Shown: positions 1-7,979 of the stretch, piece after piece
Numbering within the stretch: position 1 is the first letter of the stretch
How the letters are laid out: each line of letters opens with the position of its first letter
Origin: Streptomyces sp. CC0208
GTDB taxonomy: Bacteria; Actinomycetota; Actinomycetes; Streptomycetales; Streptomycetaceae
Assembly (NCBI RefSeq): GCF_003443735.1
Contig: NZ_CP031969.1
Span: 8,432,001 to 8,496,000, forward strand
Length of the DNA: 64,000 nucleotides
Reading direction: 5' to 3'
Notes under the pieces: model-generated
Told to the model about the DNA's origin: nothing
What the model saw: only the letters and a program-made list of their open reading frames with translations
Database searches by the model: none
Made by a program: the position numbers and the translations under genes

Positions 1-787
1 CGCATTCCTCAGCGGCAGGCCCGACCTGCATGTGCTGGTCGCGACGAAGATGGGCCGCCGCGTCGACCAGATCCCCGAGAACTACGTCCTCGACAACTTC
101 CGCGCCTGGAACGACCGTTCCCGCCGCAACCTCGGCGTCGACCGCATCGACCTGGTCCAGCTGCACTGCCCGCCGACGCCCGTCTACTCCACCGACGAGG
201 TGTTCGACGCCCTCGACACCCTGGTCGAGGAGGAGCGCATCGCCCAGTACGGCGTCAGCGTGGAGACCTGCGAGGAGGCGCTGACCGCGATCGCCCGGCC
301 CGGTGTGGCGAGCGTGCAGATCATCCTCAACGCCTTCCGCATGAAGCCGTTGCGCGAGGTGCTCCCCGCCGCGCAGGAGGCGGGCGTGGGCATCATCGCC
401 CGGGTCCCGCTGGCCTCCGGCCTGCTGTCCGGCAAGTACACCCGGGACACCGTCTTCCCGGAGAACGACCACCGCGCCTACAACCGGCACGGCGAGGCCT
501 TCGACGTGGGCGAGACCTTCTCCGGCGTGGACTACACGACCGGTGTCGAGGCCGCCGCCGAGTTCTCGGCGCTGGCACCCGAGGGCTACAGCCCGGCCCA
601 GCTCGCCCTGCGCTGGATCATCGAGCAGCCCGGCGTCACCACCGTCATCCCCGGCGCCCGCAACCCCGACCAGGCCCGCGCCAACGCGGCCGCCGCCAAA
701 CTGCCGCCGCTGTCCGAGGAGACCCTCGCAGCGATCCGCGACCTCTACGACCGCCGGATCAAGGACCAGGTCGAGAACCGCTGGTGA
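1..787 (+). CDS. Aldo/keto reductase, 5'-truncated by window edge
   Basis: This is the C-terminal part of an aldo/keto reductase, an NADPH-dependent carbonyl reductase with a TIM-barrel fold. The frame is open to the window edge (AFLSGRPDLHVLVATKMGRR), so the true start lies upstream and the internal GTG at 32 is not the start. Visible family features are ATKMGRR, the strand motif IDLVQLHCPP, the segment GVSVETCEEA and the late NADPH-site region TTVIPGARNPDQARAN. The substrate cannot be inferred. A perfect 11-bp inverted repeat lies just after the stop and probably ends transcription. Confidence 0.88.
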   Translation, partial: AFLSGRPDLHVLVATKMGRRVDQIPENYVLDNFRAWNDRSRRNLGVDRIDLVQLHCPPTPVYSTDEVFDALDTLVEEERIAQYGVSVETCEEALTAIARPGVASVQIILNAFRMKPLREVLPAAQEAGVGIIARVPLASGLLSGKYTRDTVFPENDHRAYNRHGEAFDVGETFSGVDYTTGVEAAAEFSALAPEGYSPAQLALRWIIEQPGVTTVIPGARNPDQARANAAAAKLPPLSEETLAAIRDLYDRRIKDQVENRW

Positions 788-794
788 ACCCGCC

Positions 795-825
795 CGGCTC
801 CGGGACACGGCCGCTCCCGGAGCCG
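795..825 (+). terminator. Hairpin after aldo/keto reductase
   Basis: CGGCTCCGGGA (795-805) pairs perfectly with TCCCGGAGCCG (815-825) across a 9-nt loop, 8 bases after the reductase stop. No clear U-tract follows, as is usual for Streptomyces terminators. Confidence 0.65.
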
Positions 826-829
826 CGCT

Positions 830-854
830 GTTTGAACGATCAGGCACCGGATAC
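830..854 (+). promoter_or_regulatory. SigB-like promoter of DUF6328 gene
   Basis: GTTT (830-833), a 15-nt spacer and GGATAC (849-854) match the Streptomyces SigB-type pattern GNNT-N14-16-GGGTAY with one mismatch in the -10. The -10 ends only 9 nt before the ATG at 864, so the transcript would be leaderless or nearly so. This is an inference from sequence alone. Confidence 0.4.
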
Positions 855-863
855 ACGGACCGC

Positions 864-1349
864 ATGGTCGATACGGTGAGACGGACAGGCCGCGACGAAA
901 CCGAGGAAGAGCGCGCGGACCGCATGTGGGGCGAACTCATCCAGGAGATCCGCGTCGCGCAGACAGGTGTGCAGATCCTGTTCGGCTTCCTGCTCACCGT
1001 GGTCTTCACCCCGAAGTACGCCCACCTGGCCCACACCGACCAGGTCATCTACATCGTGACCGTCGTCCTCGGCTCCTGCGCCACCGGAGCCCTCATAGGA
1101 CCGGTCTCCCTGCACCGTCTCGTCTCGGGCCGGCGCATCAAACCCCAGGCCGTGCGGATCGCCTCCCGGCTGACCTTCGTCGGGCTGGTCCTCCTGCTGA
1201 CGACGATGACGGCCGCCCTGCTGTTGGTTCTGCGCGTGGCGACCCACGACGACTGGGTGCCCTGGCTCGTCACCGCAGTCGTGGCCTGGTACCTGGCGTG
1301 CTGGTTCGGAGTGCCCCTGTGGACGCGTCGGCGTTACACGACGCGGTGA
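864..1349 (+). CDS. DUF6328 family membrane protein
   Basis: A 161-residue protein of the actinobacterial DUF6328 type, function unknown. The N-terminal segment DETEEERADRMWGELIQEIRVAQTG is soluble and acidic, in family style, followed by the signature VQILFGFLLTVVFTP that begins the first membrane helix. Four hydrophobic helices are visible (about residues 37-52, 59-79, 103-124 and 131-151), with a basic C-terminus. The ATG has no good ribosome site, but a SigB-like -10 ends 9 nt upstream, which suggests leaderless translation and stress induction. The 3' end overlaps the convergent DUF2238 gene by 80 bp. Confidence 0.75.
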   Translation: MVDTVRRTGRDETEEERADRMWGELIQEIRVAQTGVQILFGFLLTVVFTPKYAHLAHTDQVIYIVTVVLGSCATGALIGPVSLHRLVSGRRIKPQAVRIASRLTFVGLVLLLTTMTAALLLVLRVATHDDWVPWLVTAVVAWYLACWFGVPLWTRRRYTTR

Positions 1350-1962
1350 GGGCGAGCCGGTCCAACTGCCGGTCGTGCGGGCGTGACAGCACCAGTACCG
1401 AGACCGTGGCACCGATCAGCGCGCAGAACATGTCCCACTGGGTGTCCCACACATCGCCCTGCGTGGCCAGGAAGGCGTCCGCCGCCTGACCGCCGATCAC
1501 CGCGGCCGCCCACTCCAGCATCTCGAAGACGGCGCTGAAGGCCAGACACGCGCACACCGTCAGCGGCGCCAGCCAGCGGCTGCCCCGCAGCGGCGAGGTA
1601 CGGCCGAGCAGCTCCCGGACGAGGACCGCCGGCACGAACCCCTGCATGAGGTGGCCGAAACGGTCGTACGGATTGCGGTCGAGGCCGAACGTGTCACGCA
1701 CCCAGTCGCCGAGCGGGACCTGCGCGTAGGTGTAGTGGCCGCCCACGATCAGTACGAGCGCGTGGACCGCCAGCAGACAGCACAGCAGGTCGGTCAGCGG
1801 GAAGCGGCGCCACGTCAGCACGATCAGCGGCAGCCCGACCAGGACCCACACGGTCTCCAGGAACCAGGTGGTGCGGTCGCGCGGGCCCCAGGCGGACAGG
1901 GCCAGCGCGGCGACCACGGCCCAGGCGAGCAGGACGGGCAGGCGCCGTCGCACAGCGGTCAT
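1270..1962 (-). CDS. DUF2238 (YjdF-type) membrane protein
   Basis: A 230-residue polytopic membrane protein resembling the DUF2238/YjdF family. Helices alternate with family motifs YDRFGHLMQGFVPA and SAVFEMLEWAAAV, where the conserved polar H and E residues sit in the membrane, followed by QGDVWDTQWDMFCALIGA. The start is ATG at 1962, with GGAG 7 nt upstream. A longer in-frame extension to 2034 lacks such a site. The hydrophilic tail after VLVLSRPHDRQLDRLAL runs into the 3' end of the DUF6328 gene and is probably not conserved. Function is unknown. Confidence 0.75.
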   Translation of the reverse strand: MTAVRRRLPVLLAWAVVAALALSAWGPRDRTTWFLETVWVLVGLPLIVLTWRRFPLTDLLCCLLAVHALVLIVGGHYTYAQVPLGDWVRDTFGLDRNPYDRFGHLMQGFVPAVLVRELLGRTSPLRGSRWLAPLTVCACLAFSAVFEMLEWAAAVIGGQAADAFLATQGDVWDTQWDMFCALIGATVSVLVLSRPHDRQLDRLALTASCNADASTGALRTSTPGTRPRLR

Positions 1963-2056
1963 GAGGCACTCCTTGTCGTAGGAGCCCTCATCGTCGGGCA
2001 GGGCTACGCCGGTGGCATGAGTACGGCTACTCAAGCCGCGTGCGCTGGGCCCCCTT

Positions 2057-2494
2057 TCAGCCGCCGGCGATCACCGAGGCCAGGAAGTCGTCCACTCTGA
2101 CCTCTTCCCGGCCCGGCGGCACGATCTCGCGGGTCTCACGCAGGAAGGACGCCAGCGCCGGGGCCCACGCGAAGACCACGGCGTGCTGGCGGCCCCCGTC
2201 GGAGCGGGCGTCGCCGAGGAACTCCATGCGCACTTCCTCCCAGACCCCGGTCGAGACGGGGCTGAAGCGCACGTCCCCGACCCCGACCGGGCCGCGCAGG
2301 CCCTCGGCGAGCATCTCCCGGTCCAGCCGCCACCGCGCCAGCACCCGGCCGTCATGGCTGAACACCGCGGTGACGGCGAACGGGTCCGTCGCGTCGTACC
2401 CCAGGTGGGCGAGCACGGGGCACCGGCCCGTGCCGCCCGCCTGCAGTTGCACGACGAGGGTCTTGTGGGCGGTCCTGTGGACGAAGGAGTTCAC
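2057..2494 (-). CDS. SsgA family sporulation/cell-division regulator
   Basis: A 145-residue SsgA-like protein (SALP), a family confined to morphologically complex actinomycetes. In the better-studied members these proteins control localisation of septation and peptidoglycan synthesis during sporulation. Family features include LGYDATDPFAVTAVF, W-R-DREMLAEGL and GVGDVRFSP. The start is GTG at 2494 with GGAGG 7 nt upstream. Which SALP paralogue this is cannot be told here; it is not obviously SsgA or SsgB. A SigB-like promoter lies in the short gap behind it. Confidence 0.85.
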   Translation of the reverse strand: MNSFVHRTAHKTLVVQLQAGGTGRCPVLAHLGYDATDPFAVTAVFSHDGRVLARWRLDREMLAEGLRGPVGVGDVRFSPVSTGVWEEVRMEFLGDARSDGGRQHAVVFAWAPALASFLRETREIVPPGREEVRVDDFLASVIAGG

Positions 2495-2531
2495 CTGGGG
2501 GCCTCCGGGAAGAACGACGTAGAGCCCTCTA

Positions 2532-2555
2532 GTACCCCCTCTACGCCCAAGATGC
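2532..2555 (-). promoter_or_regulatory. SigB-like promoter of ssgA-like gene
   Basis: Reading the minus strand, GCAT (2555-2552), a 14-nt spacer and GGGTAC (2537-2532) fit GNNT-N14-16-GGGTAY exactly. The site begins immediately after the stop of the upstream gene (2556) and lies 38 nt before the GTG of the SsgA-like gene. An inverted repeat GTAGAG/CTCTAC overlaps it. Confidence 0.4.
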
Positions 2556-3611
2556 TCAGCTGTCCGGGTGATTCCTCTTCGCGGTGCGCAAAGCCGTGAT
2601 GCACGAGGCGATGGCCTGCTGGAGTTCCTCCAGTTGCTGGACCATGTCGTCCTCGTAGAAGTCCTGGGCGTCGTCGAAGGTCAGCTCCTCGAACACCTTG
2701 GTGGCCCTCTGGAGACTGTTGTAGAACTTCGTCCGCCGCTCCTGGACCCGGAGTTCCGGATCGGCCTCCACGGCCTCGGCGACGAGGGACTTCATGGTGT
2801 CGAACGCCTCGGCGGCCCACTCGCCGGTGTCCTCGTCCTCCTCCAGCTCCTCCAGGAGGGACAGATGCCGCTCGGCCTCCTGGCGCAGGTCGACCGGCGC
2901 GTCGATGGTCTGCCCGGCCGGGGTCTTGACCTGCCCGGACTCGGCGATCTGGCGGACGTAACCGATCCGGTCGGCCGCCCGGCTCTCGGTGGCCACGGCC
3001 TTCTTCAGGTCGTCCGTGCGCACCACGTCCCGGGCCAGGGAGGCCTGCAGTTCCGGGTCCTCCTTGATCCGGTCGAGCAGCGCGCTGCGCGCGGCCCGGG
3101 CGGTGGAGGGGTCGGCGAGGATCGCGGCGCGCAGCGCGGTCGGGTTCTCGGCGACCTCCAGGGCCTTCGTCGGCCGGATGCCCTCGGCCTCGGCGGCCTC
3201 GGCGATGGCGGTGCCGCGCTCGGAGCCGGCGCTGCTGCGGGAGACGTAGTAGCTGAGCCACACGTCCGCGTCCGGCAGCTCCACCTCCTGGCCCGGCGCG
3301 AGCGCCTCGAAGTGCGGGACCATGCCGTCGTCGGCGGCCCGGTCCCAGGCCTTGTAGTAGCGCATGACGCGCTCGGGTGAGCAGCCGGCGAGCTCGGCGA
3401 ACTCCTTCGCGGACACCTTCGGGGTCTCGTCGGCGCTCTGGCCGCCGGGCCGCACACTGCGCGCCACCATCAGGCCGAAGGCCCATCCGCCGGTCCGCGC
3501 GTACACCCCGAACTCGCGGGCGTCCCGCGCGACGAGGTCGGACAAGGGCGCGCCGGACGTCTCGGCCGAGGCCTCGGAGGTCGTGTCGGACGGGTCGATC
3601 GCTAGGGTCAC
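2556..3611 (-). CDS. Hypothetical protein, helical and charged
   Basis: A 351-residue soluble protein that I do not assign to a named family; it resembles conserved Streptomyces hypotheticals. After a Ser/Thr-rich leader it has a segment with HTH character (VSAKEFAELAGCSPERVMRY, about residues 67-86). Long acidic amphipathic helices follow (AERHLSLLEELEEDEDTGEW and the C-terminal FDDAQDFYEDDMVQQLEELQ). The start is GTG at 3611 because AGGAGAA lies 7 nt upstream; the first in-frame start at 3647 has no such site. The HTH-like segment raises the possibility of DNA binding, but nothing else supports it. Confidence 0.7.
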   Translation of the reverse strand: MTLAIDPSDTTSEASAETSGAPLSDLVARDAREFGVYARTGGWAFGLMVARSVRPGGQSADETPKVSAKEFAELAGCSPERVMRYYKAWDRAADDGMVPHFEALAPGQEVELPDADVWLSYYVSRSSAGSERGTAIAEAAEAEGIRPTKALEVAENPTALRAAILADPSTARAARSALLDRIKEDPELQASLARDVVRTDDLKKAVATESRAADRIGYVRQIAESGQVKTPAGQTIDAPVDLRQEAERHLSLLEELEEDEDTGEWAAEAFDTMKSLVAEAVEADPELRVQERRTKFYNSLQRATKVFEELTFDDAQDFYEDDMVQQLEELQQAIASCITALRTAKRNHPDS

Positions 3612-3705
3612 GGGTGCTTCTCCTGGGCAGGCTCGTTCGGACCGCACGGTGTGCGGCTCGGAAGCCTATTGCACCCCCGGTCGCCGCCCGGGCAGCACCG
3701 CCCGC

Positions 3706-4677
3706 TCAGGCGAAGGCGTCACGCAGCGCGGGCAGCAGCGTCTTCTCCGACCAGTCCAGGAACCCGTGCTGGGACTCGCCGCCGATCTGCACCAGTGCGA
3801 CCTCGGTGAAGCCGGCTTCCGCGTACGGACGTACGGCCTCGACGAAGGCGTCGGGATCGTCGCCGCACGGGATCGACGCCGCCACGTCGTCGGGGGTGAC
3901 GAACTGGGTGGCCGACTCGAAGGAATCGGGGTGCGGCAGCTCGGAGTTGACCTTCCAGCCGTTGCCGAACCAGCGGAACTGGGAGTGCGCCCGCTTGATC
4001 GCCGTGTCCCGGTCGGGGTCGTAGCAGACGGGCAGCTGTCCCACCCGCGGCTTGCCCTCACCGCCGTTGCGGTCGAACGCGTCGAGCAGGCCAGCCTTGG
4101 GCTCCGTGGCGATGACCAGGTCGGCGAGGCGGCCGGCCAGGGCGCACGACTGGTCGCCGGAGACCGCCAGCCCGATCTGCGGCGGCTCGTCCGGAAGGTC
4201 CCACAGCCGGGCCGACTCCACGTCGAAGTGGGTCCCGCGGTGGTTCACATGGCCGCCCTGGAACAGCGCACGGATGATCTCCACCGCCTCTTCCAGCATC
4301 TCGTGCCGCACGTCGGCCGACGGCCAGCCGCCGCCCACCACGTGCTCGTTGAGGTTCTCGCCCGAGCCCAGCCCCAGCCGGAACCGGCCCTCGGAGAGCA
4401 GCTGCATGGTCGCCGCCTTCTGCGCCACCACCGCCGGGTGGTAGCGGAAGGAAGGACACGTCACGTACGTCATCAGGGGAATGCGCGAGGTCGCCTGGGC
4501 GGCCGCCCCGAGCACGCTCCACGCGTACGGTGAGTGTCCCTGCGACCGCAGCCACGGGAAGTAGTGGTCCGAGGTCACCGAGAAGTCGTAACCCACCTCC
4601 TCGGCCCGCACCACATGGCCCACCAGCTCACGGGGGCCGGCCTGCTCGGTCATCATCGTGTATCCGATCTGCACCAT
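3706..4677 (-). CDS. LLM class F420-dependent oxidoreductase
   Basis: A 323-residue luciferase-like monooxygenase fold protein of the F420-dependent group related to F420-dependent glucose-6-phosphate dehydrogenase. It would use the deazaflavin F420H2 as hydride carrier in the cytoplasm. Characteristic segments are the N-terminal IGYTMMTEQAGPRELV, SVTSDHYFPW, RIPLMTYVTCPSFRYHPAVV, GRFRLGLGSGENLNEHVVG and the C-terminal FTEVALVQIG. Length is typical. The gene is divergent from the serine hydrolase at 4764. The substrate is unknown. Confidence 0.88.
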   Translation of the reverse strand: MVQIGYTMMTEQAGPRELVGHVVRAEEVGYDFSVTSDHYFPWLRSQGHSPYAWSVLGAAAQATSRIPLMTYVTCPSFRYHPAVVAQKAATMQLLSEGRFRLGLGSGENLNEHVVGGGWPSADVRHEMLEEAVEIIRALFQGGHVNHRGTHFDVESARLWDLPDEPPQIGLAVSGDQSCALAGRLADLVIATEPKAGLLDAFDRNGGEGKPRVGQLPVCYDPDRDTAIKRAHSQFRWFGNGWKVNSELPHPDSFESATQFVTPDDVAASIPCGDDPDAFVEAVRPYAEAGFTEVALVQIGGESQHGFLDWSEKTLLPALRDAFA

Positions 4678-4763
4678 GGGGTTCGAGTCCCCGGTGACCG
4701 GAGGGGAAAACGGGCTTCCGAGCCCCTCTCGATCAAGACCGGTGGACAGGGGAGGATGCGCCT

Positions 4764-6179
4764 ATGAGTTCCCTGCCCACGAGCACCCCCGCCGCCCAAG
4801 GCGTCGACGCGGCCGGTATCCAGGCATTCCTCGACGCCCTCGAAGCCGAACCGCACCTGGAGCCGCACAGCCTGATGCTGCTGCGCCACGGACACGTCGT
4901 GGCCTCGGGCTGGTGGGCGCCGTACGCCCCGGACCGGCCCCACCTCCTCTACTCGCTCAGCAAGAGCTTCACGGCCACGGCCGCCGGGTTCGCCGTCGCC
5001 GAGGGACTGATCCGGCTGGACGACCCGGTGATCTCGTACTTCCCGGAGTTCGAGGCCGACATCACCGACCCGCGCAGCCGCGCGATGCTCGTCCGGCATG
5101 TGGCGTCGATGGCCAGCGGTCATGAGGAGGAGACCCTGGACCGGGCGCGCGCACAGGACCGCGACGAGCTCGTCCGGGGCTTCCTGCTGGTCCCGCCGGA
5201 CCGGGACCCGGGCACCGTCTTCGCCTACAACCAGCCCGCCACCTACACCCTCGCCGCGATCGTCCAGCGGGTCACGGGCCAGAAGCTCACCGAGTACCTG
5301 CGGCCCCGGCTGTTCGAGCCGCTCGGTATCGGCGAGGTGGCCTGGATCGCCGACCGCAGGGGCCGCGAGCTCGGCTTCAGCGGGCTGCACGCCACGACCG
5401 ACGCCGTCGCCCGGCTCGGCCAGCTGTATCTGCGGGGCGGGGAATGGGAGGGCGAGCGGCTGCTGGCCGAGTCGTGGGTGGCCGAGGCGACCCGGGTCCA
5501 GATCGCGCACGAGGCACCGCCGGTGGGTGACTGGGCGGATTGGCAGCAGGGCTACGGCTTCCAGTTCTGGATCGCCCGGCACGGCTACCGCGGGGACGGG
5601 GCGTACGGGCAGTTCTGTGTGGTGCTGCCCGAACAGGACGCGGTGCTCGCGATCACCTCCGAGACCCTGGACATGCAGAAGGTCCTGGACCTGGTGTGGG
5701 AGCATCTGCTCCCCGCCTTCGGCGCCGGCCCGCTGCCCGGCGACGGGGCGGCGGACGCGGCCCTGGCCGACCGGCTGGCCCGACTCGCCCTGCCCCCGGC
5801 GGAGGGCAAGACCGCCCCCGCGGGGAGCACCGGCGTGTTCACGCCCTCCGGCGGCACGTGTGCGGACCAGCCGACCCTGACCGCGATCGAGGTGGACCCG
5901 GGTGGCCGGGTGACCCTCATGGACGACGGCGACCGGCTGGAACTGGGGCTCGCAGCAGGGGACAGCGGCTGGACGGTCGTCGACGAGTCCGTGCCCGTCG
6001 CGGTGAGCGGCGGCTGGACCGACGAGGAGACCCTCGCCCTCGACCTGGCGTTCCTGGAAACACCGCACCACCTGCTGGTGACGTGCTCGCTCGGGGACCG
6101 GACGTTCACCGCGCGCTGGCGCACCCAGCCCCTGCACGGCGGTCCGCTGCGGCGGATGCGGGCGCCGCGCTCGGGCTGA
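4764..6179 (+). CDS. Beta-lactamase-family serine hydrolase
   Basis: A 471-residue serine hydrolase of the class C beta-lactamase/esterase EstB group. The nucleophile motif SLSK is at residues 64-67 (LLYSLSKSFT). The Tyr motif follows in FAYNQPATYTLA, and the active-site region of HGYRGDGAYGQ comes near residue 275. About 130 extra C-terminal residues form a beta-rich domain. No signal peptide is visible, so it is probably cytoplasmic. GGGGAGG precedes the ATG. The 3' end faces the pseudokinase gene across a shared hairpin. Confidence 0.88.
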   Translation: MSSLPTSTPAAQGVDAAGIQAFLDALEAEPHLEPHSLMLLRHGHVVASGWWAPYAPDRPHLLYSLSKSFTATAAGFAVAEGLIRLDDPVISYFPEFEADITDPRSRAMLVRHVASMASGHEEETLDRARAQDRDELVRGFLLVPPDRDPGTVFAYNQPATYTLAAIVQRVTGQKLTEYLRPRLFEPLGIGEVAWIADRRGRELGFSGLHATTDAVARLGQLYLRGGEWEGERLLAESWVAEATRVQIAHEAPPVGDWADWQQGYGFQFWIARHGYRGDGAYGQFCVVLPEQDAVLAITSETLDMQKVLDLVWEHLLPAFGAGPLPGDGAADAALADRLARLALPPAEGKTAPAGSTGVFTPSGGTCADQPTLTAIEVDPGGRVTLMDDGDRLELGLAAGDSGWTVVDESVPVAVSGGWTDEETLALDLAFLETPHHLLVTCSLGDRTFTARWRTQPLHGGPLRRMRAPRSG

Positions 6180-6194
6180 GGGCAGCTCAGCCCG
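6172..6194. terminator. Bidirectional hairpin between convergent genes
   Basis: CGGGCTGAG (6172-6180) pairs with CTCAGCCCG (6186-6194) across a GGCAG loop. The arms contain the stop codons of both flanking genes, so one stem serves both convergent units. Confidence 0.6.
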
Positions 6195-7821
6195 AAGGCA
6201 CCCGGAAGGTGCTCAGGAAGGTGTCCAGCGCCTCCTGGTTCGCGTCGTCGTTCCAGTCGGCCGCCGGGGTCGTCCAGCGCAGCGAGTAGCCGCGGCCTCC
6301 GCCGATGAGGAAGCCGCGGCCGAAGGTGCGCACCCGGGTGCCGTCGACGTCCTCGACCCACTGCATGTCGGCGGCCTCGCGGCCCTGGTAGGTCGTCGCG
6401 CGGATGTCACCGAGACGCTCGTAGCCGGGGTTGTCCTGCAGCCCCGGTTCGACGTCGTCGCGCCAGACGGCCACGGGGTCCGTGCCGACGGCCTTGCTGT
6501 AGGTGACGGCGAGCGTACGCGGGTCACCGGAGGCGCCGAAGGTGACGCGGTACGCCAGATCCTCCTGACGCTGGGTCTCCAGGGGTTTCCAGCCCTTGGG
6601 CAGGGCGAGGGAGAAGCCCTCGGGGGAGCGGTACACGCGGTATCCGCTCGGCAGCCCCGTGCCCGCGGTGGGAGTGGCCGTCCTGCTCGGGCTACGGGTG
6701 GGCTTCGGCGACGCGGGCGGGCGGGAGGTCTCGTCGGTGCGGTTTCCCGGCGCGGTGACCGACGGGGAGGGAGCCGGGGGCGCCGGGGCGGGCGCGGAGG
6801 CCGAGGCCGACGCGGAGGGGGCGGGCGCCTCACCGGTCGTCGAACTGTCGCTGCCGGGCAGCGCCTTGGTGACCGTCAGGACCGCGGCGGCCACCGTGAC
6901 GACGGCCAGGGCGGTCCCCGCGATGAGGAGCCGGCTGCCGCGGCCGGGGGCCACGCCGTGCAGGACGCGCCGCCGGGCCCTGGGCTCCTCCGGCAGGGTG
7001 GCCTCCGCATCCTCGTCGAGGACCCGGAGGAGCGCGCTGCGCACGGCCGCGCGGCTCAGCCGTTCGTGGGAGCTCTTGCGCAGCAGCCCCTGCACGGTCG
7101 GGGCGAGCGATCCGGCCCGCACCGGGGCCCGCAGCGGCAGCCGGTCGACCCCCTTCAGGGTGGCCGCGGGACGGTCGCGGTCACGGAACGGCGGACGCCC
7201 CTCGACCAGCGTGTAGAGGATCGCGCCGAGCGCCCACAGGTCGGCCGCCGGCCCGATGCGCTCGTCACGGGCCTGTTCGGGGGAGGCGTACGACGGTGCC
7301 GACAGCCTCGGGGCGAGGGTGGCGCCGGCCAGGCCGAAGCCGGTGACGACCACGGAACCCTGGTGGTGCACGAACACCTGGCCGGGGCTGAGTTCACCGT
7401 GGGTGATGCCCTCGGCGTGCGCCGCCTCCAGCACCTCCAGCAGCTCCAGACCGATCCGGGCAGCCCGCACGTGGTCGAACGTCCCCTGCCGGTCCAGGAG
7501 TTCGCCCAGCGGGATGCCGTCGACCGGCTCGGTGACGGTCCACAGGACACCCTCCTGCGCCACGGCGTCCACGACCGCGGCGATCCGGCCGGGGGACAGC
7601 ACTCGCATGGTCTTGGACATCCGGACGACTCCCGCGGCGGTGCGCAGCGAGGTCTCCTCGTCGATGCCGGCCGGCAGCCCGATCTCGGTGAGCAGGCAGG
7701 GGCGTTCGGACGCGACGTCCTCGCCGTACCAGCAGGTCCGGTTGGTCTCGCGGTGCAGGACGTCCAGGGGCCGGTACCGTCCGGCGACCAACTCGTGTGT
7801 GGAGACGTGCGCCTTGACCAT
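6187..7821 (-). CDS. Membrane protein with degenerate Ser/Thr kinase domain
   Basis: A 544-residue protein. It has an N-terminal kinase-like domain (about 12-270), a transmembrane helix (about 297-318), a Pro/Ala/Ser-rich linker and a C-terminal extracytoplasmic domain of about 135 residues. The fold is recognisable (GITHGELSPGQVFV, SAPSYASPEQA, DLWALGAILYTLVEGRPPF). Every catalytic signature is altered: there is no VAIK lysine near CLLTEI, HRD reads HGE (141-143) and DFG reads GFG (161-163). It is therefore expected to be a pseudokinase acting as a sensor or scaffold. The start is ATG at 7821 rather than 7827, because GAGGG then has a 6-nt spacing. Confidence 0.82.
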   Translation of the reverse strand: MVKAHVSTHELVAGRYRPLDVLHRETNRTCWYGEDVASERPCLLTEIGLPAGIDEETSLRTAAGVVRMSKTMRVLSPGRIAAVVDAVAQEGVLWTVTEPVDGIPLGELLDRQGTFDHVRAARIGLELLEVLEAAHAEGITHGELSPGQVFVHHQGSVVVTGFGLAGATLAPRLSAPSYASPEQARDERIGPAADLWALGAILYTLVEGRPPFRDRDRPAATLKGVDRLPLRAPVRAGSLAPTVQGLLRKSSHERLSRAAVRSALLRVLDEDAEATLPEEPRARRRVLHGVAPGRGSRLLIAGTALAVVTVAAAVLTVTKALPGSDSSTTGEAPAPSASASASAPAPAPPAPSPSVTAPGNRTDETSRPPASPKPTRSPSRTATPTAGTGLPSGYRVYRSPEGFSLALPKGWKPLETQRQEDLAYRVTFGASGDPRTLAVTYSKAVGTDPVAVWRDDVEPGLQDNPGYERLGDIRATTYQGREAADMQWVEDVDGTRVRTFGRGFLIGGGRGYSLRWTTPAADWNDDANQEALDTFLSTFRVPSG

Positions 7822-7936
7822 GGTCATCCCTCGCTGAACCCCTGGCTCTCACCTTTCACAGAGGTACGGGGGGTGCGGCGGGGTGTGTTCAACGAAATCG
7901 GCAACCGATGGAATCCGCTTTCCTGTTGCACGCTTT

Positions 7937-7952
7937 CTGACTCACAAGTCAG
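7937..7952. repeat. Short inverted repeat upstream of pseudokinase
   Basis: CTGACT (7937-7942) and AGTCAG (7947-7952) flank CACA in the 158-bp gap between the dehydratase stop and the pseudokinase start. It could be an operator or weak terminator; I cannot tell which. Confidence 0.3.
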
Positions 7953-7979
7953 TAGAACGACCGCGGTCGAGCACCTTTC

